Program-made: the position numbers and the translations under genes
Assembly (NCBI GenBank): GCA_022845895.1
Contig: AP025573.1
Coordinates: 1,832,501 to 1,896,500 of the forward strand
Source: Lachnospiraceae bacterium
Lineage (GTDB): Bacteria > Bacillota > Clostridia > Lachnospirales > Lachnospiraceae
Direction of reading: 5' to 3'
DNA: 64,000 nucleotides
In this document: positions 1 to 7,438 of the stretch, in pieces
How positions within the stretch are numbered: position 1 is the stretch's first letter
Layout of the letters: each line of letters begins with the position of its first letter
Notes under the pieces: model-generated
Databases searched by the model: none
What the model was told of the DNA's origin: nothing
What the model saw: the letters and a program-made list of their open reading frames with translations, nothing else

Positions 1-2
1 GG

Positions 3-308
3 CAGATTCCGGAATCGGATGGCAGCATAGACCGGCGCAGGTCCTTCCGTGACAACAGGAAGACATTTACAGAAGAGCAGGTCCGAATCGAGACGGCCCG
101 CTGTCTTGGATGCGGGGCTTCCATCGTGGATGAGAACAAATGTATCGGATGCGGGGTGTGCACCACGAAGTGCGGATTTGATGCGATCCATCTGTTCAGG
201 GAACATCCAGGCTGCAGCAACATGTACCGTTCCGAGGATAAGTTCAAGGCAATCCTGCCTTATGCGTTGAAGCGGGGGCTTAAAATCAAGTTCGGCAGAA
301 AGGAATAG
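3..308 (+). CDS. FAD-dependent oxidoreductase, C-terminal fragment with ferredoxin-type 4Fe-4S domain (partial)
   Basis: The reading frame is open from the left edge, so the 5' part lies outside the window. The visible ~101 residues contain CLGCG, then CIGCGVCTTKC, a cysteine pattern of ferredoxin-like 4Fe-4S centres seen at the C-terminus of GltD-like NAD(P)/FAD oxidoreductases. An internal ATG at 126 could be mistaken for a start, but the upstream frame already encodes family-like sequence including the first cysteine pair. The stop is only 6 bp before hypA, so the two are probably cotranscribed with the DUF5692 gene. The substrate cannot be told from this fragment. Membership of the oxidoreductase family is inferred from the tail alone. 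Confidence 0.7.
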   Translation, partial: QIPESDGSIDRRRSFRDNRKTFTEEQVRIETARCLGCGASIVDENKCIGCGVCTTKCGFDAIHLFREHPGCSNMYRSEDKFKAILPYALKRGLKIKFGRKE

Positions 309-314
309 GCCGGT

Positions 315-659
315 ATGCATGAGCTTGGAATCGTATTTCATATCATTGACAGTCTGGAAGCGGTAGGAAAAGAGAACCGGCTTACGAAAGTCGCCAGCGT
401 TACGCTGGAAATCGGTGAAGTCTCAGGGGTGGTTGATTCTTATCTGGAAGACTGCTGGAAATGGGCGGCTGATAAGTCCGACCTTCTGAGGGGGGCAGAA
501 CTGACCACTCTTGAGATACCGGCGGTGACCTTCTGTGAGGACTGTGGAAAGACCTATGGCACGATAATGCATGGAAAGACCTGCCCGTACTGTGCGGGAG
601 GAAATACATATCTCGTGGCGGGGAACGAATGTAACATCAAGGAAATAGAAGCTTGTTAG
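315..659 (+). CDS. hypA: HypA-type nickel metallochaperone
   Basis: 114 residues, the normal HypA length. The N-terminus is MHELG; His2 and Glu3 form the nickel site in this family. A zinc ribbon is formed by Cys74, Cys77, Cys90 and Cys93 (CEDC and CPYC). HypA normally delivers nickel to [NiFe]-hydrogenase with HypB. Here it lies between an FeS oxidoreductase tail and a DUF5692 membrane protein, with no hydrogenase or other hyp gene in view, although those could lie to the left. The start at 315 follows the upstream stop by 6 bp. Confidence 0.88.
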   Translation: MHELGIVFHIIDSLEAVGKENRLTKVASVTLEIGEVSGVVDSYLEDCWKWAADKSDLLRGAELTTLEIPAVTFCEDCGKTYGTIMHGKTCPYCAGGNTYLVAGNECNIKEIEAC

Positions 660-677
660 AAATGAGGGAGGATACTT

Positions 678-1718
678 ATGTTATTTCAGATATATGGTGA
701 TAACGCGGGCTGGCAGCTGCTCGGCTGGCTTCTCGTATTTGCAGGGCTGGTGCTTGTAAATGAGCTGGCAAGACGGACGAAGAAAGGCGGAATCTTCTGT
801 CTGATGGTGATACCGGCGGCCCTTACGATATACTTTATCGCAATCTATATCGGTGCGGCAAATGGCGCGGAATGGGCGCTCAATAACCCCACCTACGTAC
901 ATATGAACAGCTGGTTCCACTATGCGAAGCTCTATGCGGCTACGGCCGGCTGTATCGGATTCATGATGATCAAATATAAATGGAAATTTGGCAAAGCAGA
1001 TTGGTTCAAGGTATTTCCATTCATCATTGTAGCGGTCAATATCCTGATAGCGGTAGCCAGTGATTTTGAATCTGGCATCAAAGGTGCCATGGCGCTCGCG
1101 GAATATGGAGACCGATGGTGGCTGTCTTCAGAAAATGTATGGCTGTACGGCGGATGGTGGAACTGGGTTAATGGAATAGCAGGGATACTCAACATCTTAT
1201 GCATGACGGGGTGGTGGGGAATCTATGCATCCAAAGACCGGAAAGATATGCTGTGGCCGGACATGACATGGTGCTTTATTATTGCCTATGACCTCTGGAA
1301 CTTTGAATATACTTACAACAATCTCCCCACTCACGCATGGTACTGCGGCCTGGCACTCCTGCTGGCACCTACGTTTGCCAATGCATTGTGGAACAAGGGC
1401 GGATGGATCCAGAACAGGGCGAATACCCTTGCACTCTGGTGCATGTTCGCGCAGGTGTTCCCCATGTTCCAGGATACGAGCCGTTTTGCGACGATTCCGG
1501 TCTTATATGCGGATGGGTTCATGGACGCCGCAACGAGGCCGGCGTCTGCCAATCCTGTCATGCAGGGGGTGGTGGCGCTGCTTGCCTTCGGGGCAAATGT
1601 AATCTGCCTGTCAGTGATAATCAGGCGGTCGAAGCAGCAGAAGAAGAACCCATATAAGAACGAGATATTTACGGACCAGAAAGATTACCAGCTTGCAATT
1701 GCAAGGGCTGAGAAGTGA
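678..1718 (+). CDS. DUF5692-family polytopic membrane protein
   Basis: 346 residues, very rich in Trp, Tyr and Phe, with about eight to nine predicted hydrophobic helices spread over the whole length (for example residues 11-27 and 40-58). I recognise the overall sequence as the DUF5692 family common in Lachnospiraceae; its function is not known to me. The start has a clear GAGGGAGG ribosome-binding site 7-8 bp upstream. It is the third gene of a run with the oxidoreductase and hypA, with an 18-bp gap after hypA. The C-terminus is basic and presumably cytoplasmic. A role in membrane-linked redox chemistry is only suggested by the neighbours. Confidence 0.75.
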   Translation: MLFQIYGDNAGWQLLGWLLVFAGLVLVNELARRTKKGGIFCLMVIPAALTIYFIAIYIGAANGAEWALNNPTYVHMNSWFHYAKLYAATAGCIGFMMIKYKWKFGKADWFKVFPFIIVAVNILIAVASDFESGIKGAMALAEYGDRWWLSSENVWLYGGWWNWVNGIAGILNILCMTGWWGIYASKDRKDMLWPDMTWCFIIAYDLWNFEYTYNNLPTHAWYCGLALLLAPTFANALWNKGGWIQNRANTLALWCMFAQVFPMFQDTSRFATIPVLYADGFMDAATRPASANPVMQGVVALLAFGANVICLSVIIRRSKQQKKNPYKNEIFTDQKDYQLAIARAEK

Positions 1719-1777
1719 AATCTGTTGAGGAAGTTAAGTGTGTCTTGGCAGTGTACGGAGAAGCGGGCGGTCTTACG

Positions 1778-1920
1778 TCATCCATCAACGTTGCACAAGA
1801 CGCACCCGCCCTTGCCGGTAAAGTGGATAGCCGGTGGAGAGGGGGATGGCAGATGCGCAGGTGTAAGCGGAAGAGGCGGAGCATCTGCCATCCCCCTCCC
1901 CACCGGCGTCTACATTACTA
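1778..1920 (-). repeat. Short copy of the dispersed structured repeat (copy 0)
   Basis: This segment matches, on the minus strand, the repeat arms at 37280-37871 and 51512-52333. It holds a 27-bp stem (1830-1856 with 1881-1907, one mismatch) around a 24-nt loop. Compared with the longer arms it lacks the middle part; the joint falls on CTCCG, which occurs at both deletion ends in the full copies. The repeat begins at the stop codon of the GntR gene. It lies between two convergent genes, so it could act as a terminator, but no T-run follows the stem. It fills the gap 1719-1917. Confidence 0.8.
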
Positions 1921-2628
1921 GACATCGTAATATATCTCCCGGCTTCCGCTGATACATTCCCCGATGGAATAATTGATCCATTCGATGGCACCTTTCGTAT
2001 CGCGGTTGCTGATATACGTCCACATCGTGTAGTTGCTTTCATAGAGGGACTGTATGCCATACAGATCCAGATAGCGCTCCCACATCGTGAAGATGGGGGC
2101 CCGGAACGACTGGAATATAAGGGGGAGCAGCGTATTCTTGGATGCCAGGGCGAATTCATGCTGGAATTCAAAAGCCGCCTGGATGGCATCCTTGCTGCTC
2201 TGTGCGTCACGGATGAGCTCTACCTTCTCACGGAGGACTTCCACTTCTTCATCGCTGATACGGTCGATACAGAGTTGGGCAGCCAATGTATCAAGGGCGA
2301 TGCGAACTTCAAAGATAGAACGGATCTCTTCATTGCGTATCCGTCCGCCGTTGTACTTCATGATAGACATCAAGGTGTCAAGGGTCCCTTTTCTGCGGTA
2401 GTCGGCGACATATGTCCCGCTTCTTGGCTTTACGATAAGAAATCCCTTCTTTTCCAATTCAGACAGCCCGCTGTTGACGACAGCGCGGCTCACCTGCATC
2501 ATTTCTGCCAGCTGGCGCTCCGGCGGCAGTTTCTCTCCGATTTTCAATTTACCGGATAAAATCATGTGTTCAAGCTGGTCGACAAAAAGCTCCCTAAGTG
2601 AGGGAGAACTGATTTTCTGAAATTCCAT
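1918..2628 (-). CDS. GntR/FadR-family transcriptional regulator
   Basis: 236 residues from an ATG preceded by AAGGAGG (a longer upstream reading is possible but overlaps poorly conserved sequence). Residues about 10-75 form a winged helix-turn-helix of GntR type (SLRELFVDQLEHMI, GEKLPPERQLAEMM, then SRAVVNSGLSELEKKG). The C-terminal ~150 residues look like an FCD effector domain. FadR-type regulators usually sense carboxylic acids. It lies head-to-tail behind the LysR gene with a 22-bp gap, so they may be cotranscribed. Its target is unknown; the convergent oxidoreductase/hypA/DUF5692 genes or the adenine operon are possibilities. Confidence 0.85.
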   Translation of the reverse strand: MEFQKISSPSLRELFVDQLEHMILSGKLKIGEKLPPERQLAEMMQVSRAVVNSGLSELEKKGFLIVKPRSGTYVADYRRKGTLDTLMSIMKYNGGRIRNEEIRSIFEVRIALDTLAAQLCIDRISDEEVEVLREKVELIRDAQSSKDAIQAAFEFQHEFALASKNTLLPLIFQSFRAPIFTMWERYLDLYGIQSLYESNYTMWTYISNRDTKGAIEWINYSIGECISGSREIYYDV

Positions 2629-2650
2629 ATTTATATCCTCCTTGTCCGTC

Positions 2651-3631
2651 TTATGGCTGCCTGTAATCCGATTCCGGCCTATACCGGTGGGGATGCCTGC
2701 CGCATTTTGTGAAAGTGACGAAGTAATCGCGGGCGCTTCTGATAAAGTCTCTGGCATAGATGGGCAGATATGCACCCTTCCGGTATGCGGCAACCGTTGA
2801 GGTAAAGGCCCTCTCATCTCCAAGAGAAAAACAGACCGGCGGCAGATCGAAGGCCGTGCTGCGGACATAAGTCTCCGGTGCGAAGCAGAGTCCTTCATTG
2901 TGCTGGACGAGCAGGAGGGCTGCCTGCGTATTGCGGGTGTAAAAGGAGACGGACGGGTTTACATAGTGCTCCTTTAGAAGCCGGGCCGTAACTGCGCCGG
3001 TATTCTGTTCCGGCGAATTGAGGATAAATGTCTCGTCTTTCAGCATTTCCCAGTCCACGGTAGGGTAATATCCCCGCGCATCCTGATAATCAGGAAGCCC
3101 TTTTGCCATCGAATGCTTCTGGGAGACGACGAGCAGTATCTCTTCTCTGCCCAGCGTCTCACAGTCCAGTTTCGGATGTATCGTTTCTTCGCTGAACACA
3201 GCAAAATCAATCTTGCTGTCTTCCAGCAGCCGCTCCTGTATCGCATGGGTCTCTTCTAGAAAGTGCACCTTAACATGAGGGTGCAGCCTGTGAAAGGCGG
3301 GCAGGATAAAAGGAAGCATACAGGAACTGCGCATGAGCGGGAAAGCGACCGTCAGTTCCCCGTCCTTAAGCGAGAGCAGGTCTAGAAGCTCCTTCTCCCA
3401 ATCCTGCGTCAGCGCGAGCACCTTGGAAGCATACTCCATATAGCGTCTGCCGGCATAGGTGGGGATATAGCAGTTGTCTATCCGGTTGAACAGCTTCAGG
3501 CCCAGGTCACGTTCCATTTTCTTCAGGTGCTTGCTCAGCGTCGGCTGGGAAATGAAGAGCTCCTGGGCGGCTTTTGTTATATTTTGATGTTTTGCAATGC
3601 AGATAACGTAATTCAGTTCATGAATATTCAT
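2651..3631 (-). CDS. LysR-family transcriptional regulator
   Basis: 326 residues, typical LysR length. The N-terminal helix-turn-helix is clear (NITKAAQELFISQPTLSKHL, residues about 17-36), followed by the usual linker and a periplasmic-binding-protein-like effector domain. It is transcribed divergently from the adenine permease/deaminase operon with a 137-bp gap. That is the standard arrangement for LysR regulators that control the divergent operon and themselves. Control of purine salvage is therefore inferred from position; no ligand can be read from the sequence. Confidence 0.87.
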   Translation of the reverse strand: MNIHELNYVICIAKHQNITKAAQELFISQPTLSKHLKKMERDLGLKLFNRIDNCYIPTYAGRRYMEYASKVLALTQDWEKELLDLLSLKDGELTVAFPLMRSSCMLPFILPAFHRLHPHVKVHFLEETHAIQERLLEDSKIDFAVFSEETIHPKLDCETLGREEILLVVSQKHSMAKGLPDYQDARGYYPTVDWEMLKDETFILNSPEQNTGAVTARLLKEHYVNPSVSFYTRNTQAALLLVQHNEGLCFAPETYVRSTAFDLPPVCFSLGDERAFTSTVAAYRKGAYLPIYARDFIRSARDYFVTFTKCGRHPHRYRPESDYRQP

Positions 3632-3685
3632 AACAATATCTCCGGAAGTATTCTCATTTGGAATGGTGCCTATGGCTAAGATGAA

Positions 3686-3715
3686 TTAGACAATCAATTA
3701 TGGTTATCATACAAT
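3686..3715 (+). promoter_or_regulatory. Putative promoter of the adenine permease/deaminase operon
   Basis: TTAGAC at 3686-3691, an 18-bp spacer, then TACAAT at 3710-3715. It lies in the divergent gap between the LysR gene and the permease. AT-rich sequence around it could hold the LysR site, but no clear T-N11-A palindrome stands out. I see no purine riboswitch. Confidence 0.4.
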
Positions 3716-3768
3716 GAAAGAGCAAAAGAAGCAAGAAAATACAATGAGGAAAATAGGAGAGTAACTTT

Positions 3769-5073
3769 ATGAGACAGTGGCTGGAAAAACAATTTAAATT
3801 ATCTGAATTTCACACCAATATAAAGACAGAGCTTCTGGCAGGAATCACCACATTTGTGACGATGGCCTATGTGCTTGCAACCGTTCCGAACATGCTGGAA
3901 TCGGCAGGGCTTGACAAGCATGTGATGTTCACGGTGCTGATACTGCTCGTCATCCTTACGACGTGCGCGATGGCGCTGTACACGAACCGTCCGTTCGCAC
4001 TGGCACCAGGGCTTGGCAGCGTGGGGATAGTGACGGCAATGATGGCAAATGATGGGATAGCGCCGTCTTTGACGGCTGGAGTCATCTTCTGGAGCGGTGT
4101 GCTGTTCATTGCCATATCATTCCTGGGACTCAGGGAAGCGGTCGTGAGGGTCATACCTGTCAGCCTGAAACATGCGGTCAGCGCTGGTATCGGTCTTTTC
4201 ATTGCGCTGCTCGGCGCAAAGAGCTGCGGCCTTATCATTGCCAATGAAGCTAAAAAAAGCCTTGGGTTCGGCGATTTGAAATCACCGGAGGTGATTGTCG
4301 CGGTCATCGGCTTTATCATCCTCCTTATACTGAAGTCCAGGAAGATCCAGGGAGATATGATACTTGCCATCGCGGCAACCACTATCGTGGGAATTCCGTT
4401 CGGGGTTACGAAGATGCCGGAGAGCCTGCTGACGATGCCGGCAGGTATCGGCGGACAGTTTATGAATATTGATTTTATGGGAGCGCTGAATTTTGCATAT
4501 ATTCCGTTTTTGATTGCATTGTTTGTGCCCGATTTCTTTTCTACCTTCGGGACGGTGCTCGGCGTAGGGGCAAAAGCCGGGTACCTCGATGAGGACGGCA
4601 ATCTTCCGGGAATAGACAGATGTTTTAAGGTGGATGCAATCGCAACAAGCTTCGGGGCACTATTTGGCATGCCGAGCATGACGACGTACCTTGAGTCTTC
4701 GGCAGGTGTGGAAGCAGGAGGCAAGACCGGGCTGACGGTTATATTTACGTCAATCCTGTTCGGGCTTGCGCTTCTCCTGGCACCTGTCGCGCTTATGATA
4801 CCTTCAGCGGCTACCGCACCGGTGCTTATCTATATCGGCATCAACATGCTTGGCGCTATGAGGAACATCAAGTATGACGATCTGACAGAAGCCTTTCCGG
4901 CCTTTGTCTGTATCGCATTTACAATATTCGGAAACAATATCGCTAACGGCATCTGCGCCGCGCTGCCTTCATATCTTATCATGAAGATCGCGTCCGGCAA
5001 GATCAAAGAAGTACGGCCGGCCATGTGGATACTTGTGGCAGTATGTCTTTTGTACTTCTATTCCATATTGTAG
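3769..5073 (+). CDS. NCS2-family nucleobase permease (adenine/guanine/hypoxanthine type)
   Basis: 434 residues with about 12-14 hydrophobic helices throughout. The opening (LSEFHTNIKTELLAGITTFV, then TMAYVLATVP) is characteristic of the AzgA-like NCS2/NCS2-like permeases that import adenine, guanine or hypoxanthine by proton symport. Further family marks are RPFALAPGLG near residue 66 and VPDFFSTFGT near residue 262. It is followed after 16 bp by adenine deaminase, which supports adenine as a substrate. The start has a GGAGAG ribosome-binding site. Confidence 0.88.
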   Translation: MRQWLEKQFKLSEFHTNIKTELLAGITTFVTMAYVLATVPNMLESAGLDKHVMFTVLILLVILTTCAMALYTNRPFALAPGLGSVGIVTAMMANDGIAPSLTAGVIFWSGVLFIAISFLGLREAVVRVIPVSLKHAVSAGIGLFIALLGAKSCGLIIANEAKKSLGFGDLKSPEVIVAVIGFIILLILKSRKIQGDMILAIAATTIVGIPFGVTKMPESLLTMPAGIGGQFMNIDFMGALNFAYIPFLIALFVPDFFSTFGTVLGVGAKAGYLDEDGNLPGIDRCFKVDAIATSFGALFGMPSMTTYLESSAGVEAGGKTGLTVIFTSILFGLALLLAPVALMIPSAATAPVLIYIGINMLGAMRNIKYDDLTEAFPAFVCIAFTIFGNNIANGICAALPSYLIMKIASGKIKEVRPAMWILVAVCLLYFYSIL

Positions 5074-5089
5074 ATAAAGAGGGGATGTT

Positions 5090-6820
5090 ATGGAGAAGGT
5101 AGATTTGCTCGTTAAAAATGCAGAAGTTTACAATTCATATCTGAAGCTGTTTGAAGTGGCGGATGTATATGTGTTAAAAGGCAGGATTTACTATGTATGC
5201 AGGGAGACGCAGAAGGCTGAGCAGCATGGCCTTGAGGCCGAGCGTGTGCTGGACGGGAGTGGTTACCGGATGCTGCCGGGCTTCGTCGATATCCATATGC
5301 ACATAGAGAGTTCCATGATGACGCCGGTATCGTTCGGAGAACGGGCGGCCGAGTGCGGGGTGACGACCTTGGTATCCGAGCCTCATGAAATTGCCAATGT
5401 AGTCGGCGTCTCAGGCATCCATGAGATGATTAACGGCGCCAAGGACGCGCCGATAGATATCTATTATGGAATTCCAAGCAGCGTGCCGTCCACGAACAGC
5501 AGTCTTGAGACGACAGGAGGAGTCATCGGATTTGAAGAGATGAAGCATCTGATGGACGAAGACGGCGTCGTGTGTGTCGGGGAAGTCATGAATTACCGCC
5601 AGATTATACGCGGAGATGAACTGGAGATTACAAAGTATCTTGATTATCTGAGGGAAGAAGACCCGCAGGCAGTGATAGAAGGGCACTGTCCGTCCCTCAC
5701 CGGGCTTGACCTGGCGAAGTTCCTGTACAGAGGCATTGACGGAGACCATACGGAACACACGCTGGCGGAGCTTAGAGACCGTTTTGCCAATGGGATGTTC
5801 GTCGAGATACAGGAGAAGATGCTGCGGCAGGATGTGCTGGATTATATTATGGAAAACAGGCTTTATGAGCATGTAAGCTTTGTGACCGATGATACGATGG
5901 CGGATGAGCTCATGGAGTACGGACAGCTGAATCATGTCGTGCAGACAGCGGTAGCAATGGGATTTCCTCTGGAGGAGGCCATATACTGCGCATCCTACAC
6001 TCCGGCACGGCGTATGAACTTAAGAGACAGAGGGGCAATCGCGCCAGGCAGAAAAGCGGACTTTCAGCTTCTGAAAGCAGCAGAGTGCGGCAACTTCCAG
6101 CCTGAACGTGTATTCAAGGATGGAAGAGAGATCTATCAGAAAGGGGCACAAAAGAAGCAGAAGGATACGTACGCCTTTCCGCCGGCATTCTATGACAGCC
6201 TGCATCTGCCAGAACTTACCGCCAGGAAGTTCATACCGGCGGAGGGGATTGCAGGGAACGAGGCAGAAGTGCGTGTCATCCAGGTACAGGACGGATGTAC
6301 GCAGACGAAAGAGGTACGTGTTGTGATGCCGGTGGAGGACGGACGCCTCCGGTGGGAGGACAGCGGATGTATGCTGGCTGTAGTGTTCGAAAGACACGGG
6401 ATTAACGGCAATATCGGCTATGGGTTTGTCACAGGCGACTGTATCAGCAGAGGGGCTGCAGCTACAACTTATTACCACGACCATCACAACCTGTTTGTAA
6501 TCGGCAGCAACGTGGACGATATGCTTGTGGCGGCACGGCGGCTGACAGAGCTTAAAGGCGGCATCTGTACGGCAGAGGATGGCGGGATTGCTGCGGAGCT
6601 TTCCCTTCCGGTTGCAGGTATCCTGTCAGAAGAGCCGGCGGATGAGATTGGCAGGATGCTTGGAAAGGTCAGGAAAAGCCTGATTTCTCTCGGATACCGG
6701 CATTATAACCCGATTATGTCGCTGTGTACGCTTGGCCTGCCGGTAAGCCCCGCGCTAAAGCTGACAGACTGCGGCCTTGTGGATGTAGTAAAAGGCAAAA
6801 TCGTACCGCTTGTCCTATAG
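5090..6820 (+). CDS. ade: Adenine deaminase
   Basis: 576 residues, matching the bacterial adenine deaminase (AdeC/YerA) family. It converts adenine to hypoxanthine and ammonia with a divalent metal centre. Metal ligands are visible in VDIHMHIESS (His69, His71), followed by VSEPHEIANVVG and the later EGHCPSLTG. The C-terminal half carries the family's substrate-binding domain, ending near YNPIMSLCTLGLPVSPALKL. The start follows GAGGGGATG-type spacing. Cotranscribed with the purine permease: import and first catabolic or salvage step in one operon. Confidence 0.92.
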   Translation: MEKVDLLVKNAEVYNSYLKLFEVADVYVLKGRIYYVCRETQKAEQHGLEAERVLDGSGYRMLPGFVDIHMHIESSMMTPVSFGERAAECGVTTLVSEPHEIANVVGVSGIHEMINGAKDAPIDIYYGIPSSVPSTNSSLETTGGVIGFEEMKHLMDEDGVVCVGEVMNYRQIIRGDELEITKYLDYLREEDPQAVIEGHCPSLTGLDLAKFLYRGIDGDHTEHTLAELRDRFANGMFVEIQEKMLRQDVLDYIMENRLYEHVSFVTDDTMADELMEYGQLNHVVQTAVAMGFPLEEAIYCASYTPARRMNLRDRGAIAPGRKADFQLLKAAECGNFQPERVFKDGREIYQKGAQKKQKDTYAFPPAFYDSLHLPELTARKFIPAEGIAGNEAEVRVIQVQDGCTQTKEVRVVMPVEDGRLRWEDSGCMLAVVFERHGINGNIGYGFVTGDCISRGAAATTYYHDHHNLFVIGSNVDDMLVAARRLTELKGGICTAEDGGIAAELSLPVAGILSEEPADEIGRMLGKVRKSLISLGYRHYNPIMSLCTLGLPVSPALKLTDCGLVDVVKGKIVPLVL

Positions 6821-6899
6821 AGGTAAGTTTAGTACAGCGACCTCAAGGGAATTGGATGAAAGTTGCGGAGGTGGCTGATATTTTGGCAGGCCAGGCCTA

Positions 6900-6928
6900 T
6901 TGACGGATGCCTCAAGGCATGTTAAAAT
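6900..6928 (+). promoter_or_regulatory. Putative promoter with a perfect palindrome in the spacer
   Basis: TTGACG at 6900-6905, 17-bp spacer, TAAAAT at 6923-6928. The spacer holds the perfect palindrome ATGCCT-CA-AGGCAT at 6907-6920, positioned so that a bound protein would touch both promoter boxes. It would drive the small membrane protein, secDF and the Na/Pi symporter. The regulator is unknown. The remainder of the gap 6821-6959 shows nothing else clear. Confidence 0.5.
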
Positions 6929-6959
6929 CTGCATTATAAATTTAGCAGGAGGCAGCCCT

Positions 6960-7388
6960 ATGGACAAGAAGAAAAGGTTCATTCAATTCTCCCTTTTTAC
7001 GTTGTTTTTCATAGGGCTGCTTTTTGCCTTGAAACAGACGGGACAGCAGGAGGCGGCAGCTCTGGACAAAAGTTCCAGTACGCTGGAGGCCATGACAGAG
7101 AGGGAGCATTTCGTCGACATGCCCCGGTCAGAGCAGGTCAAAGCAGGCATGAAGGAAAACGTGCTGGAAAAAACCAGCTCTGCTGTGTCAAAAGGAAGGA
7201 AAGGTGCCGCTGCCTTTCTGCTGTCCGGATTATTCATATGTATGTCCATTGCTGCTTTTAGAAGAAGCTTCAGAAGCAGTCTTATTTCATTTCTGATACT
7301 CTGCATGTCGCTTGCAGATGTGTACCTTAGTCATATCAGACTAATCCATAAGTGCGATGGTAAAAAACGTGCTGTTGCCGCAAGATAA
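6960..7388 (+). CDS. Small membrane protein of unknown function
   Basis: 142 residues from the ATG at 6960, chosen because GCAGGAGGC lies just upstream; an earlier ATG at 6900 overlaps the likely promoter. A basic N-terminus and a hydrophobic helix (about residues 8-24) are followed by a polar, Glu/Lys-rich stretch and two further hydrophobic helices (about 82-98 and 106-122). I recognise no family. It sits 50 bp before secDF in the same direction, so it could be a membrane accessory of the translocase, but this is only positional. Confidence 0.65.
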   Translation: MDKKKRFIQFSLFTLFFIGLLFALKQTGQQEAAALDKSSSTLEAMTEREHFVDMPRSEQVKAGMKENVLEKTSSAVSKGRKGAAAFLLSGLFICMSIAAFRRSFRSSLISFLILCMSLADVYLSHIRLIHKCDGKKRAVAAR

Positions 7389-7438
7389 GAATCAGCCGGA
7401 CATAACTGACGGTTAGAAATATTGGAGGTAACAGTACA

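Noticed and set aside
3867..4724. A 285-codon antisense open frame inside the purine permease
   Set aside because: Ser/Pro/Ala-rich shadow of a well-supported membrane protein.
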